NCBI GenBank assembly: GCA_032622095.1
Contig: CP136069.1
Span: 122,010,126 to 122,074,125 of the forward strand
DNA from: Siphonodentalium dalli
Taxonomy: Eukaryota > Mollusca > Scaphopoda > Gadilida > Siphonodentaliidae
Length of the DNA: 64,000 bases
Reading direction: 5' to 3'
Part shown: positions 46,886 through 57,985 of the stretch, in pieces
Layout of the letters: each line of letters opens with the position of its first letter
Position numbering within the stretch: the stretch's first letter is position 1
Notes under the pieces: model-generated
Told to the model about the DNA's origin: nothing
Databases searched by the model: none
The model's input: the letters and a program-made list of their open reading frames with translations, nothing else
Translations under genes and position numbers: made by a program

Positions 46886-47972
46886 TAGTGCTGAAACGGA
46901 TATCCGGATAACTGGTTGACAACCGGCTACCGTCGGCAACCGGTTGAACTAAGATCAACCGGTTAACCGTTATGTAATACACACATGCAATGCCACTGAT
47001 AAAAACTAACGTGTTCAGGTCCTTCAGATCAAAAGTCTTCCATGAATGGCAGATTACATAGTCTGGCATTGGCGGCTAAACATCAAAGATGCATGACGTC
47101 ATCTTTGATGTTCCGATGTCCGTTAAAACACGTGCACTAACGCCACTGGGTCATCGGCAAAGATCAATACAATCGTTTTCACTGCAGTACGGTGTGGTCA
47201 TTTGACATCTCTCCGACTCACTACTTGTAGACAGTATCATGGATACCAAGAAATGAGTAAATCAGATGCCTGGGTACATTTCAAAGAGAAATTGGCAGAA
47301 TGCAAACTCTGAGAACCAACCCTATTTACATACGCTTGGTCTATACTTCTAACATTACTGAGTTTGAGTAATCTCAGTCGATGAAGTTCAAATGAACTCG
47401 AATCAAAGTGGTGTTCCCGTGCAGTCCGACTTATTTGCATCCTACTAATGACTATAAATTCTCAGCATTTGATTGTCTTATAACAGAAAACACTATTTTC
47501 AGCTGTTTTTTAAATTTTCATTTGTTAACTTTTATAATTGTGTTTATCGAGGTCAGTCATCCTATCAATCTCAAATTGCCAAAGAACACCCAGCATTTAG
47601 AATACCTGAGTCACATCATGACTCACATGACATAATAATCGGCCAGTCCCGCAATCGCTATAGTGGCAATAAAACACTGCCGATATTTGCATGTACGAAC
47701 ATGTATATAGGTCACACAATATTCTTCCCAAGACGAGAACGATAACAAGTCAGGTAGCAATTAAACTGCAGTACAAACAGGTCAAGCATGACACGTCTAT
47801 TTATAAAAACTGCAAGTTTTAGTTTACTGTGTCATCTGCCAAGTTGTCAACACATGGCTTTGTGACGTTCGTGTTTAGTGGTTCACATTCGTTTAATAGA
47901 AGCTCTGTTATGGGATCCGGTTACATGTCGCGGTTAACCGGCTACAAAAATAGGTCAACCGTTTCAGCACTA
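46886..47972. mobile_element. 1,087-bp non-autonomous hAT element with an 8-bp target duplication
   Basis: The ends are TAGTGCTGAAACGG and its exact inverse CCGTTTCAGCACTA. GATTAAAT flanks both sides (46878-46885 and 47973-47980). Subterminal copies of aaccggttgaac and 'ggttaaccg' occur at both ends. No transposase was seen. Confidence 0.88.
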
Positions 47973-48425
47973 GATTAAATGTACTGCCTTGATATTTGTA
48001 TGTTTGGTTCTGATTAATTTACCCTCCGCTATAATAACAGTGAGGCTGTGTTTCCGCTAGAGGGGCAGCGGGTCCCTTTTAGTGTCCCCTTCCCCTCACC
48101 CAGATTTCCCCTCCGACATATTCCCCTACTGACCCACAAATATTGAAATTAATGCATACATCGCCTGTGTATCTGCCACTAAATAACACCAACAGGAATT
48201 AATAAATAAAATTGAGTTTATTTGACCGCTAATGCTGATGACAAGTGAACAATTTTGTGTGAAAAGAATGCTCTTCGTGGCTACACACATCAACAATTAT
48301 TATTTTATTCTGAAAGACATCGAACCGAATATCGTCACATGATTGATTCTGAGTGGTTACATCGCTATTACGTTATCAAAGAACACAAAAAACACACTGT
48401 TCTGACTGGTTCTTATTAGGATTAC

Positions 48426-48636
48426 AGTAATGCTCTAAGTAATCGACTTCTTAACCACAGCAGAATTATGGGTAACTTTTCAGGATTTAGTCGGAAATAT
48501 GGCTTGTTGCCATTCATCAGAAAGCTCTCCCCGAGAGCTTTCCGATGAATGGCAACAAGCCATATTTCCGACTAAATCCTGAAAAGTTACCCATAATTCT
48601 GCTGTGGTTAAGAAGTCGATTACTTAGAGCATTACT
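48426..48636. repeat. 211-bp near-perfect palindrome
   Basis: Two 104-base arms (48426-48529 and 48533-48636) are exact inverse copies except for one base, around a CCC loop. The tip is gaaagctctc-ccc-gagagctttc. Confidence 0.92.
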
Positions 48637-49267
48637 CTATGTAGATGAGGTTGAGATGAACATTACCCACTGAAGGGTGATCAGGAATATTTGATAGTAC
48701 TGTATATAACATGTTTTCATGACCTATTGTTTGTGAAGTCAGACATGCATGTTGAAATAAATTGCGAATTTTAACAATTTAAATACTATTAGATCATATG
48801 CAGATAGATGATGGACTGAGAATCACCCCAGTGGCTATAGGGGTACCATTCTCCCAAGCGCTATGAAACCCTGATAATAAGAACCTTTAGGTTATTTATC
48901 AGAACAAAATTGCAATATTACATAATTTCATAACAGTTAGAAAAAAGTGAAAAATTTTGGTATAAATTTACAAAGGCCATCACTTTTGTGAACTTGTTGT
49001 TTGAGCAACAGGTATTTAGTGTCCTTTAATTGTACATGTACTAGTACTTTGAGAAGATGGATTTGGTTTTCAAGTTATAGATAACGGTACATGATTGGAT
49101 TTGACTGATAAATTGAATTAGTAATCAATTAGGGCCTACATGTACCATTTTGGGGGCTGGCATCTGTCAATGACTAATCAATCAGCATTTATTAGACATT
49201 TCAACAAGCACTACTCTTTATGCTTAATATTCTATATACCTGGTATATTTAATTTTCTTTATTTCAG
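48637..49267. other. Intron DNA ahead of SCaMC exon 2
   Basis: No feature was seen apart from the pyrimidine tract and AG acceptor ending at 49267. Confidence 0.5.
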
Positions 49268-49394
49268 AAATTCTTACAGAGCACTGACTCAAATCAAGAT
49301 GGACGACTTGATCTCAATGAATTTGTCAAGTATGTGGTCGAGCATGAAAAGAAGCTGAAACTCTATTTCAAGAATTTTGACACCAACCAAGATG
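49268..49394 (+). CDS. SCaMC: SCaMC exon 2 (EF-hand 2 and start of EF-hand 3)
   Basis: The acceptor tatttcag precedes AAA TTC TTA, and the exon enters in phase 0. It encodes KFLQSTDSNQDGRLDLNEF, then VKYVVEHEKKLKLYF and KNFDTNQD. The EF-hand 2 loop DSNQDGRLDLNE is canonical. EF-hand 3 begins with DTNQDG and is split by the intron after the first base of its Gly codon (donor GTAAGA, phase 1). The HEKKLKL block matches the HEKKMKL stretch between EF-hands 2 and 3 in vertebrate family members. Confidence 0.95.
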
Positions 49395-49766
49395 GTAAGA
49401 AACTCATGCACATATTAATGTGTTTATATATAAAGCAATGACTCTAGGTTCAAAGAAATAACATATTTGTGGTTGGGGGTTTCCCCTACCGACTCTATAT
49501 TAAACCCTTATGTAACTTAAAGATTTTTCCATGATTTGTGGAAAGATTCAAATTGTAAAAAAAACATTTAATTAATTAATTGAATTACAATGGTGACAAG
49601 TACATGTACCCTGTTTCACTCATAAACTGCTTTCATGTTCAAATCACCGAATATCTAACTCAACTTAGTCTATTTATCTCCTAAATAATATTAATATGCA
49701 GGTACCGGTATTCAATTGGTTGAAGCTGTCTCGATACCTGTACATGTATATGGTTGTAAATTCCAG

Positions 49767-49854
49767 GGAAAATTGATTCCGCTGAAATTAAAGCTTGCTT
49801 CAAGAGGATGGGCGTCAACATCGACATGGCAGAGGCTGAAAATCTTGTTAAACG
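49767..49854 (+). CDS. SCaMC: SCaMC exon 3 (EF-hand 3)
   Basis: The acceptor ttccag precedes GGA AAA, and entry in phase 1 restores Gly. The exon encodes KIDSAEIKACFKRMGVNID and MAEAENLVK. The complete EF-hand 3 loop, DTNQDGKIDSAE, is canonical with Glu at position 12. The exon ends CG with donor GTAGGT (phase 2), and the next exon's T completes an Arg codon. It is 88 bases long. Confidence 0.95.
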
Positions 49855-49964
49855 GTAGGTGATAAAACACACTGCTCATAACAGAGAAGATGTCATAATC
49901 ATTACACTATGGAGATGACTTTTGTGGTCATCAAACATGGATGAAAAATGTTATGTCTTGACTT

Positions 49965-52900
49965 GTGACAGAAATGAGTTTTTGATCACGTTTATGGAGT
50001 TTGGTGGGACCTTGTCACAGAATGAGTTTTGGATCACGTTTATGGAGCTTGGTTGGACCAAGTAACAGAATGAGCTTGTAACAGAATGAGTTTTGGATCA
50101 CGTTTATGGAGCTTGGTGGGACCTAGTAACAGAATGAGCTTTGTGGGACCTTGTCACAGAATGAGTTTTGGATCACGTTTATGGAGCTTGGTGGGACCTA
50201 GTAACAGAATGAGCTTTGTGGGACCTTGTCACAGAATGAGTTTTGGATCACGTTTATGGAGCTTGGTGGGACCTAGTAACAGAATGAGCTTTGTGGGACC
50301 TTGTCACAGAATGAGTTTTGGATCACGTTTATGGAGCTTGGTGGGACCTAGTAACAGAATGAGCTTTGTGGGACCTTGTCACAGAATGAGTTTTGGATCA
50401 CGTTTATGGAGCTTGGTGGGACCTAGTAACAGAATGAGCTTTGTGGGACCTTGTCACAGAATGAGTTTTGGATCATGTTTATGGAGCTTGGTGGGACCTA
50501 GTAACAGAATGAGCTTTGTGGGACCTTGTCACAGAATGAGTTTTGGATCATGTTTATGGAGCTTGGTGGGACCTAGTAACAGAATGAGCTTTGTGGGACC
50601 TTGTCACAGAATGAGTTTTGGATCACGTTTATGGAGCTTGGTGTGACCTAGTAACAGAATGATCTTTGTGGGACCTTGTCACAGAATGAGTTTTGGATCA
50701 CGTTTATGGAGCTTGGTGGGACCTAGTAACAGAATGAGTTTTGGATCACGTTTATGGAGCTTGGTGGGACCTAGTAACAGAATGAGCTTTGTGGGACCTT
50801 GTCACAGAATGAGTTTTGGATCATGTTTATGGAGCTTGGTGGGACCTAGTAACAGAATGAGCTTTGTGGGACCTTGTCACAGAATGAGTTTTGGATCATG
50901 TTTATGGAGCTTGGTGGGACCTAGTAACAGAATGAGCTTTGTGGGACCTTGTCACAGAATGAGTTTTGGATCACGTTTATGGAGCTTGGTGGGACCTAGT
51001 AACAGAATGAGCTTTGTGGGACCTTGTCACAGAATGAGTTTTGGATCACGTTTATGGAGCTTGGTGGGTTCTAGGAACAGAATGAGCTTTGTGGGACCTT
51101 GTCACAGAATGAGTTTTGGATCATGTTTATGGAGCTTGGTGGGACCTAGTAACAGAATGAGCTTTGTGGGACCTTGTCACAGAATGAGTTTTGGATCATG
51201 TTTATGGAGCTTGCTGGGAATTTGTAACAGAATGAGCTTTGTGGGACCTTGTCACAGAATGAGTTTTGGATCACGTTTATGGAGCTTGGTGGGACCTAGT
51301 AACAGAATGAGCTTTGTGGGACCTTGTCACAGAATGAGTTTTGGATCATGTTTATGGAGCTTGGTGGGACCTAGTAACAGAATGAGCTTTGTGGGACCTT
51401 GTCACAGAATGAGTTTTGGATCATGTTTATGGAGCTTGGTGGGACCTAGTAACAAAATGAGCTTTGTGGGACCTTGTCACAGAATGAGTTTTGGATCATG
51501 TTTATGGAGCTTGCTGGGAATTTGTAACAGAATGAGCTTTGTGGGACCTTGTCACAGAATGAGTTTTGGATCATGTTTATGGAGCTTGGTGGGACCTAGT
51601 AACAGAATGAGCTTTGTGGGACCTTGTCACAGAATGAGTTTTGGATCACGTTTATGGAGCTTGGTGGGACCTAGTAACAGAATGAGCTTTGTGGGACCTT
51701 GTCACAGAATGAGTTTTGGATCATGTTTATGGAGCTTGGTGGGACCTAGTAACAGAATGAGCTTTGTGGGACCTTGTCACAGAATGAGTTTTGGATCATG
51801 TTTATGGAGCTTGGTGGGACCTAGTAACAGAATGAGCTTTGTGGGACCTTGTCACAGAATGAGTTTTGGATCATGTTTATGGAGCTTGGTGGGACCTAGT
51901 AACAGAATGAGCTTTGTGGGACCTTGTCACAGAATGAGTTTTGGATCATGTTTATGGAGCTTGCTGGGAATTTGTAACAGAATGAGCTTTGTGGGACCTT
52001 GTCACAGAATGAGTTTTGGATCATGTTTATGGAGCTTGGTGGGACCTAGTAACAGAATGAGCTTTGTGGGACCTTGTCACAGAATGAGTTTTGGATCATG
52101 TTTATGGAGCTTGGTGGGACCTAGTAACAGAATGAGCTTGGTGGGACCTAGTAACAGAATGAGCTTTGTGGGACCTTGTCACAGAATGAGTTTTGGATCA
52201 CGTTTATGGAGCTTGGTGGGACCTAGTAACAGAATGAGCTTTGTGGGACCTTGTCACAGAATGAGTTTTGGATCATGTTCATGGAGCTTGGTGGGACCTA
52301 GTAACAGAATGAGCTTGGTGGGACCTAGTAACAGAATGAGCTTTGTGGGACCTTGTCACAGAATGAGTTTTGGATCATGTTTATGGAGCTTGGTGGGACC
52401 TAGTAACAGAATGAGCTTGATGGGACCTAGTAACAGAATGAGCTTTGTGGGACCTTGTCACAGAATGAGTTTTGGATCACGTTTATGGAGCTTGGTGGGA
52501 CCTAGTAACAGAATGAGCTTTGTGGGACCTTGTCACAGAATGAGTTTTGGATCACGTTTATGGAGCTTGGTGGGACCTAGTAACAGAATGAGCTTTGTGG
52601 GACCTTGTCACAGAATGAGTTTTGGATCACGTTTATGGAGCTTGGTGGGACCTAGTAACAGAATGAGCTTTGTGGGACCTAGTAACAGAATGAGCTTTGT
52701 GGGACCTTGTCACAGAATGAGTTTTGGATCACGTTTATGGAGCTTTGTGGGACCTAGTAACAGAATGAGCTTTGTGGGACCTTGTCACAGAATGAGTTTT
52801 GGATCACGTTTATGGAGCTTGGTGGGACCTAGTAACAGAATGAGCTTTGTGGGACCTTGTCACAGAATGAGTTTTGGATCACGTTTATGGAGCTTGGTGG

Positions 52901-53124
52901 GACCTAGTAACAGAATGAGCTTTGTGGGACCTTGTCACAGAATGAGTTTTGGATCACGTTTATGGAGCTTGGTGGGACCTAGTAACAGAATGAGCTTTGT
53001 GGGACCTAGTAACAGAATGAGCTTTGTGGGACCTTGTCACAGAATGAGTTTTGGATCACGTTTATGGAGCTTTGTGGGACCTTGTCACAGAATGAGTTTT
53101 GGATCATGTTCATGGAGCTTGGTG
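49965..53124 (+). repeat. 3.2-kb minisatellite, about 42 units of 75 bp, in SCaMC intron 3
   Basis: Each 75-bp unit joins a 27-bp part (aacagaatgagctttgtggg and onward) and a 48-bp part (cacagaatgagttttggatc and onward), which are themselves related. Extra 27-bp parts occur near 52130, 52310, 52410, 52670 and 53000. Units vary at a cacgttt/catgttt site. A rare variant with 'ctgggaatttgtaac' occurs near 51211, 51511 and 51961, spaced 4 and 6 units. The first units near 49965-50090 are the most diverged. Because all block lengths are multiples of three, one frame stays open for about 1,000 codons with a single stop at about 50643. There is no evidence that it is translated. Confidence 0.95.
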
Positions 53125-53572
53125 GTAAATTTAATTGCCGGTATATGAAAGCCAACAGACTGGTTTTCTGATTTTACTGGCTGGAACTCGGGGCCCAGCG
53201 AATTGGTACTTATCTGCAGATTTAAAATCCGATATTGAATCTGGAGGCAAATGTCGATATCGAATCGAATCTCAAATCAAATCAGGTACATTGTAGGTAC
53301 ATGTATATCAAGTCAGTTGCGAGTTTGTTATTATATAAGATATTGGGAAATTTCAGTGTTCCTTTTGAAAGAAAATAACATCAAATGTGTGATACTCTAA
53401 TTTTATAATTTATATATTATTCCGATTAAGTTTTGGTCTTGAACTAAATTCTACATTAATTATGCAGTTTACAGTTAGTCGTTAATCCTGACAGATTGGT
53501 GGCGTGATCATGTGAACCTTATTATCGATATATATGCTGGTATATATTCATGTACACCAGCAATTGTGCAGA
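53125..53572. other. Intron DNA
   Basis: A short stretch with 'gatatcgaatcgaatctc' (about 53254) resembles bits at 39490 and 59310. It is probably a decayed repeat end. Confidence 0.35.
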
Positions 53573-53576
53573 TTAA

Positions 53577-53834
53577 CCCTTTCATGACTGGAGCTTCCTG
53601 AAATTTTGCGAAAAAACTGTGCCAATGCATTCTCTTATAAATGCGAGTCTCTCATAGGGAACCTCGCATATATTAGAGACTGCATTGGCCTAATAATATT
53701 TACCTTGACATTATAAGCCAGTGCATTCTCTTATATATGAGAGGCTCCCCATGGGAAACTTGTTTACTTTAGAGAATGTACTGGCACACAATCATCTCTA
53801 ATGCTACACCAGCGCAGCTCCCATCATGAAAGAG
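53577..53834. mobile_element. 258-bp piggyBac-like MITE flanked by TTAA
   Basis: The left end CCCTTTCATGACTGGAGCT and inverted right end CTCTTTCATGATGGGAGCT are flanked by TTAA on both sides (53573-53576 and 53835-53838). Internal blocks 'gccaatgcattctcttata' and 'gagtctctcatagggaa' repeat in both orientations. It shares ends with 62350-62766. Confidence 0.8.
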
Positions 53835-54109
53835 TTAACATTGCAAATACATGTATCCCTAAATCCATCCGATAGCATAACTGATCAGTATGGAACTTTA
53901 GATAGTTTGTCTCCCTTGCATTTTCAATATTTTCAATGTAATTAAAATAGCATCTTTCATGTAGCTCTTCTCGTTCCAAACATGTTATTTTATAAACTAG
54001 AATCTAAATAAAAAGTAAAGTAGGTTTCCTCACTATTAGTCTGGATCTCTGAATACAGCTTTGAATGAAGCCTTCCCATTATTCCTTTTTATGTTTACCC
54101 ATACCATTG

Positions 54110-54650
54110 TATGGTAAACATAGTGTCGTTGTCCGGATTGACCACTCGTCGTTAGTCCGTCCGTCTGTCTGTCTGTCTGTCTGGCTGGCTGTCTGTCTGT
54201 AGACACTTTACGCATGGTGCGATAACTCGAACATTTTATATCTGATCGGAACCAAAATTTTTAATTGAATTTCTCAGCATAAAAGACAGATACTCGAATA
54301 TGGGTTCGATCCGAGTTTTTATTACGGAGTTATGGCCCTTTTTCGACTTAGAATTCATGCATGCTACCATAACTCAAATAAAATTTATCTGTTCAGAATC
54401 AAATTTGGTATGCAAGTTTCTCGGACCAAAATACAGATCGAGTTCGAATATGGGTTTGATCCGATATTTTTTAAAGGAGTTATGGCCCTTTGATATAGAA
54501 TTTCTGCATATTTTGATAAATCAACCATTTTTCAACTGATAAGAACCAAATTTGGTATGCGAGTTTATCAACTCAAAATACAGATCTAGTTTGAATATGG
54601 GTCAGATCCTGTTTTTTATACCAGAATTATGGCCCCTTTTAACTAAGAAT
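54110..54650 (+). repeat. Three-copy tandem repeat, about 170-bp unit, after a (gtct)n head
   Basis: A (gtccgtctgtct)n tract lies at about 54157-54200. Units with 'gaatatgggt(t/c)(c/t)gatcc', 'ggagttatggccc' and 'aaatttggtatgc' follow. A short hairpin (taccattgtatggta) lies at 54101-54115. Confidence 0.75.
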
Positions 54651-55133
54651 TGAACAGATTTGAGATTTGCTTACAAGAAATAACTGTGGCAGCTTCCAAC
54701 TGAGGTATCAGTAAAGAGAGACTAGAGATAATCTCTATTATTGATACCTGGTAATGAAATGTGATACTCACTGCTGCACTTTAATAGCTATCTGTTGTTT
54801 ATTGAATTTCCATAGTGTGTGGACAGTGACTTCTCAGGATTTGTCAACTCCAACATAGCTCTCTGGTCTTGCATGGATTTTGGGATTAATATTAACCCAT
54901 TCCATAGACACATGATATCTGATAGGCAGATATTAAATTATATCTTTCACTTTGAGCCAGGTTCAGTAAGGATTTCTAAAAACATTAGAGGAAATGTCTT
55001 ATTTTGAAATTCCCTCTATTGCATTTGGGGTGCAGGATAATAATTATGTTGCTTGTATTCTTGAGACTGACTTATTGTGTGGGCTTCTAAATCCATATAC
55101 ATGCATTTATAGACTATTTTGATCAGTTCATTA

Positions 55134-56783
55134 GGCCTTTTTTTTTTTATAAAGTGGTTTACGGAATTTTTGCCCATTGGTTCAGTCGGGTCGGACGAAC
55201 AAAAATAAAAAATAAAATGGCAATATCAATTTTTTTTTAGGTTCGTAAACATGTCAGGGGGCTTCCAGAATGAAGATAATACATTATACTTGGGGAAAAA
55301 ACACAATATTTGGTGTCAATATTCCGAATAATTCAAAAAAATAAAGATTTGAGAATTTTTTAATGTTGAGTATACTGCTCCACAGATATATTGCATCTGA
55401 CAGAATTAAAGTCACGGCTTTCCATCCATATATTACTCTAGTGACCCAAATAAATGTACCTGTACGATTATTATTTTTAAAGTGAAAGTCCACCCTGTAC
55501 GATTCTTATTTGGGCCCTACGATTTATATTACATTTAATGAAACATTTCTGATTTATTGAAATGCTCACATAAAAGTGTACATTACGTGGAAGAATAACA
55601 TGTAAATTTGTGCCAAGACACCGCCCTTCTCAATCCCAGTGCAACATATATGTGATCGGGTCAACGTTGGTGTGTTTACGGCCGTTTTCCCCAACATGGA
55701 ATCACATTTCTGCTCCCAGTTTCCCAAACATTTCCACCCCGTACTATTATTCCGACCCCTACGATTATTAGAAATCATAGCATTTTCCACCCCGTACGAT
55801 TATTCCGACCCGTACGTTTATTCGGGACATGAGAGTATATCAAAGAATGACATCACAGGAAGCCTGTCAGCCCCTTTAAACGGGTAGGACAATTTTACAA
55901 AAATCATGTGTGTGGACACAGTTCATCATGTGATGATGCCTCCCCATTGCTCCTTCAACTCCCACCCCAATTAGTATGTTTTACTTCACCCCCCCCCCCC
56001 CCCCCCCCCCACCCCCCACCAAATTAACTTCACCCCATGGCTGCACCCAAGTTCACAAAAACTTCTAGTTTACTCCATGGTCAAAATAATTCTAAACAAT
56101 TTTTTAACAGGACACCCAAATAATCAACAAACGGATTTAAATTTTAATAGTACCATAAATCTGCAGTATACCGGTTTTCATCTCCGACCAGCGTTTGAAA
56201 ACTGAAGGTATTCGTGACCAATAAATGTATAAAGCCGACAAATGTCCGATAAATTGATGACACCTGTTTACACTTCCGGGTTTGGAAGATGAAATACATG
56301 GGACATAACTCCAAATTCCAATCGATTTAATAGTGCAGATTTTTACAAAAGTATAACTGGACATGTACCTTTTAGGTGGAAGATTGTTATAAGCATTTTT
56401 TTTCTTGTTGGCATCGAGCATTTACATCAATATTAGGTTAATACTGATTTTCGTCGCGCTCTCCATGACGGTCGTAGTGATAAATCATATCACGAAATTT
56501 GGAAACGCCATCACCATGAAGAGCGCGACTATTACAAAAGCTACCCAGTATCAATTAAATACTGTACTAATTGTACGGGAGTGACTCGCCGAGATCAGGG
56601 GATGAGTTTGCCCGATCAAAAACTGATATGAAAAGTATGATGGTCGGAGAAATGATTTATTTTTTATAGTCGGAGGAAATAATAAAAAAATAAATTATAA
56701 TCGGGGTTTTTTTTTTTTTTTGAGCGGACGTATTTTAAAGGGGTCGGCGGATCCGTAAACCACTAAATAAAAAAATAGAGGCC
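55134..56783. mobile_element. 1,650-bp PIF/Harbinger-like TIR element hosting a nested MITE
   Basis: The left end is GGCCT(T)n then ataaagtggtttacgga. The inverted right end is GGCCTCTATTTTTTTATTTA then gtggtttacgga. TTA flanks both sides (55131-55133 and 56784-56786), the usual PIF/Harbinger duplication type. No transposase is seen. A 22-C run lies at 55989-56010. Confidence 0.7.
55436..55835. mobile_element. 400-bp MITE related to the 39900-44370 transposon family
   Basis: The left end CTCTAGTGACCCAAATAAAT and the inverted right end CTCTCATGTCCCGAATAAAC are flanked by TA (55434-55435 and 55836-55837). The motif cccgtacgattattccgacc repeats inside, the same style as the aataaacgtac motif of the larger family. 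Confidence 0.75.
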
Positions 56784-56786
56784 TTA

Positions 56787-57873
56787 GTGTGATTAAGATC
56801 AACCCCTTGCTATCTCATTTAATAACTCAAATATTTGTCATTGATTATATTATATTTCAAGTCATAGTTTATGATAACACACCCCTAACCTGTACAGAGA
56901 GGGTCATTTGGTTTAATTGCTTTAAAATATTATCAAAATTAACCCACCCATTCCATAGACATACAGTATGCTATCCAATGTAATAAATCTAATATCTTCA
57001 ATCTCATATCCCTGGTGATCTCTAGTTATCTCATAATTATGCATTAAAGTATGTTATATCCAATCATTATCAATCATATTTTACGAAATTTTAAAAATAG
57101 TTTATCTTTAACTGTTATGTATGGTTCTTCTGCCTGACTATGGACTGAGCTCTATAAGACTATATATCTATTTTAAACTGACTTAATAGGTTGGAATCAA
57201 ATGCCATATCCATGTTCATATGGACGGTGCCCAATAAGTCTTATGCCACTTGTGAACTTAAAGGTACTCAATCCGATTTGATGGTCCCCATATCATCAGA
57301 TTCCAACAACAACAGTTTTTTTGAAATTCCGCTTCTGTTATCAGAGTCAATTAATTGCCCAAAAATAATGCTAACCACAGTCCACTAGTATAAAATTGCC
57401 CAAAATCTGTTATTTATCAACATTTTGTACAATGAAATTTTGCTACTTTGTCATATATCTGACACAAAAAAAACACTTGATTTTAGAGTTATCCATCTTC
57501 ATCAACTTTCATACGGCCACTAAATATTCCAGGTAGTTAAAGATAATAGATTTTAAAAATTGATATCTGCTTATTCTGAGCTTTGAGGAATGGGTTCCTC
57601 GATTTGAATAAAATATTTTTTACCCCCGAAGACAAATAAAACATAACTGAGGGGTGCTTAATCGGATCGAGTAGCTTTAATAGTAAGATGTGAATTGTTG
57701 AAAAGGTTGGTGTAAGGATTTATGAAAATAGCTAATCGTTATCGCCAAGGTATGGGTTAAACATATGCCGATCGTGATCGGCCTCTCGTTAACTTTAAAC
57801 TTTGACCTAATATTGTAATACGATTCATCAAGAGATCACTTTGAACAGCACAGTGAATTTATTTTGTTTTCAG
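56787..57873. other. Intron DNA
   Basis: AT-rich. No gene or repeat could be supported. Confidence 0.4.
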
Positions 57874-57985
57874 TATGGACAGGGATGGAACATTGAAGAT
57901 TGATTGGAACGAATGGCGAAATTTTCTTCTGCTTCACCCTAGTGACTCATTAAACGATATCCTACATTTTTGGAGACATTCCACG
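57874..57985 (+). CDS. SCaMC: SCaMC exon 4 (EF-hand 4 and linker)
   Basis: The acceptor gttttcag is followed by T, which completes an Arg codon, then ATG GAC AGG. It encodes MDRDGTLKIDWNEWRNFLLL and then HPSDSLNDILHFWRHST. The fourth loop, DRDGTLKIDWNE, lacks the Asp/Gly at positions 5-6. The human family shows the same pattern (DVDGT..VDWNEW), so this is ancestral and not a local defect. The donor is GTAAGT after ACG at 57985, phase 0. Confidence 0.95.

Noticed and set aside
50659-53148. An 829-codon open frame that looks like a repetitive protein
   Set aside because: It is the minisatellite read in its one stop-free frame; it lies in an intron and starts and ends where the repeat does. Kept as a repeat, with the open frame noted as a finding.
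54300-54320. gggttcgatcc resembling a tRNA T-arm
   Set aside because: It recurs in the tandem repeat and no acceptor, D or anticodon arms fit around it.
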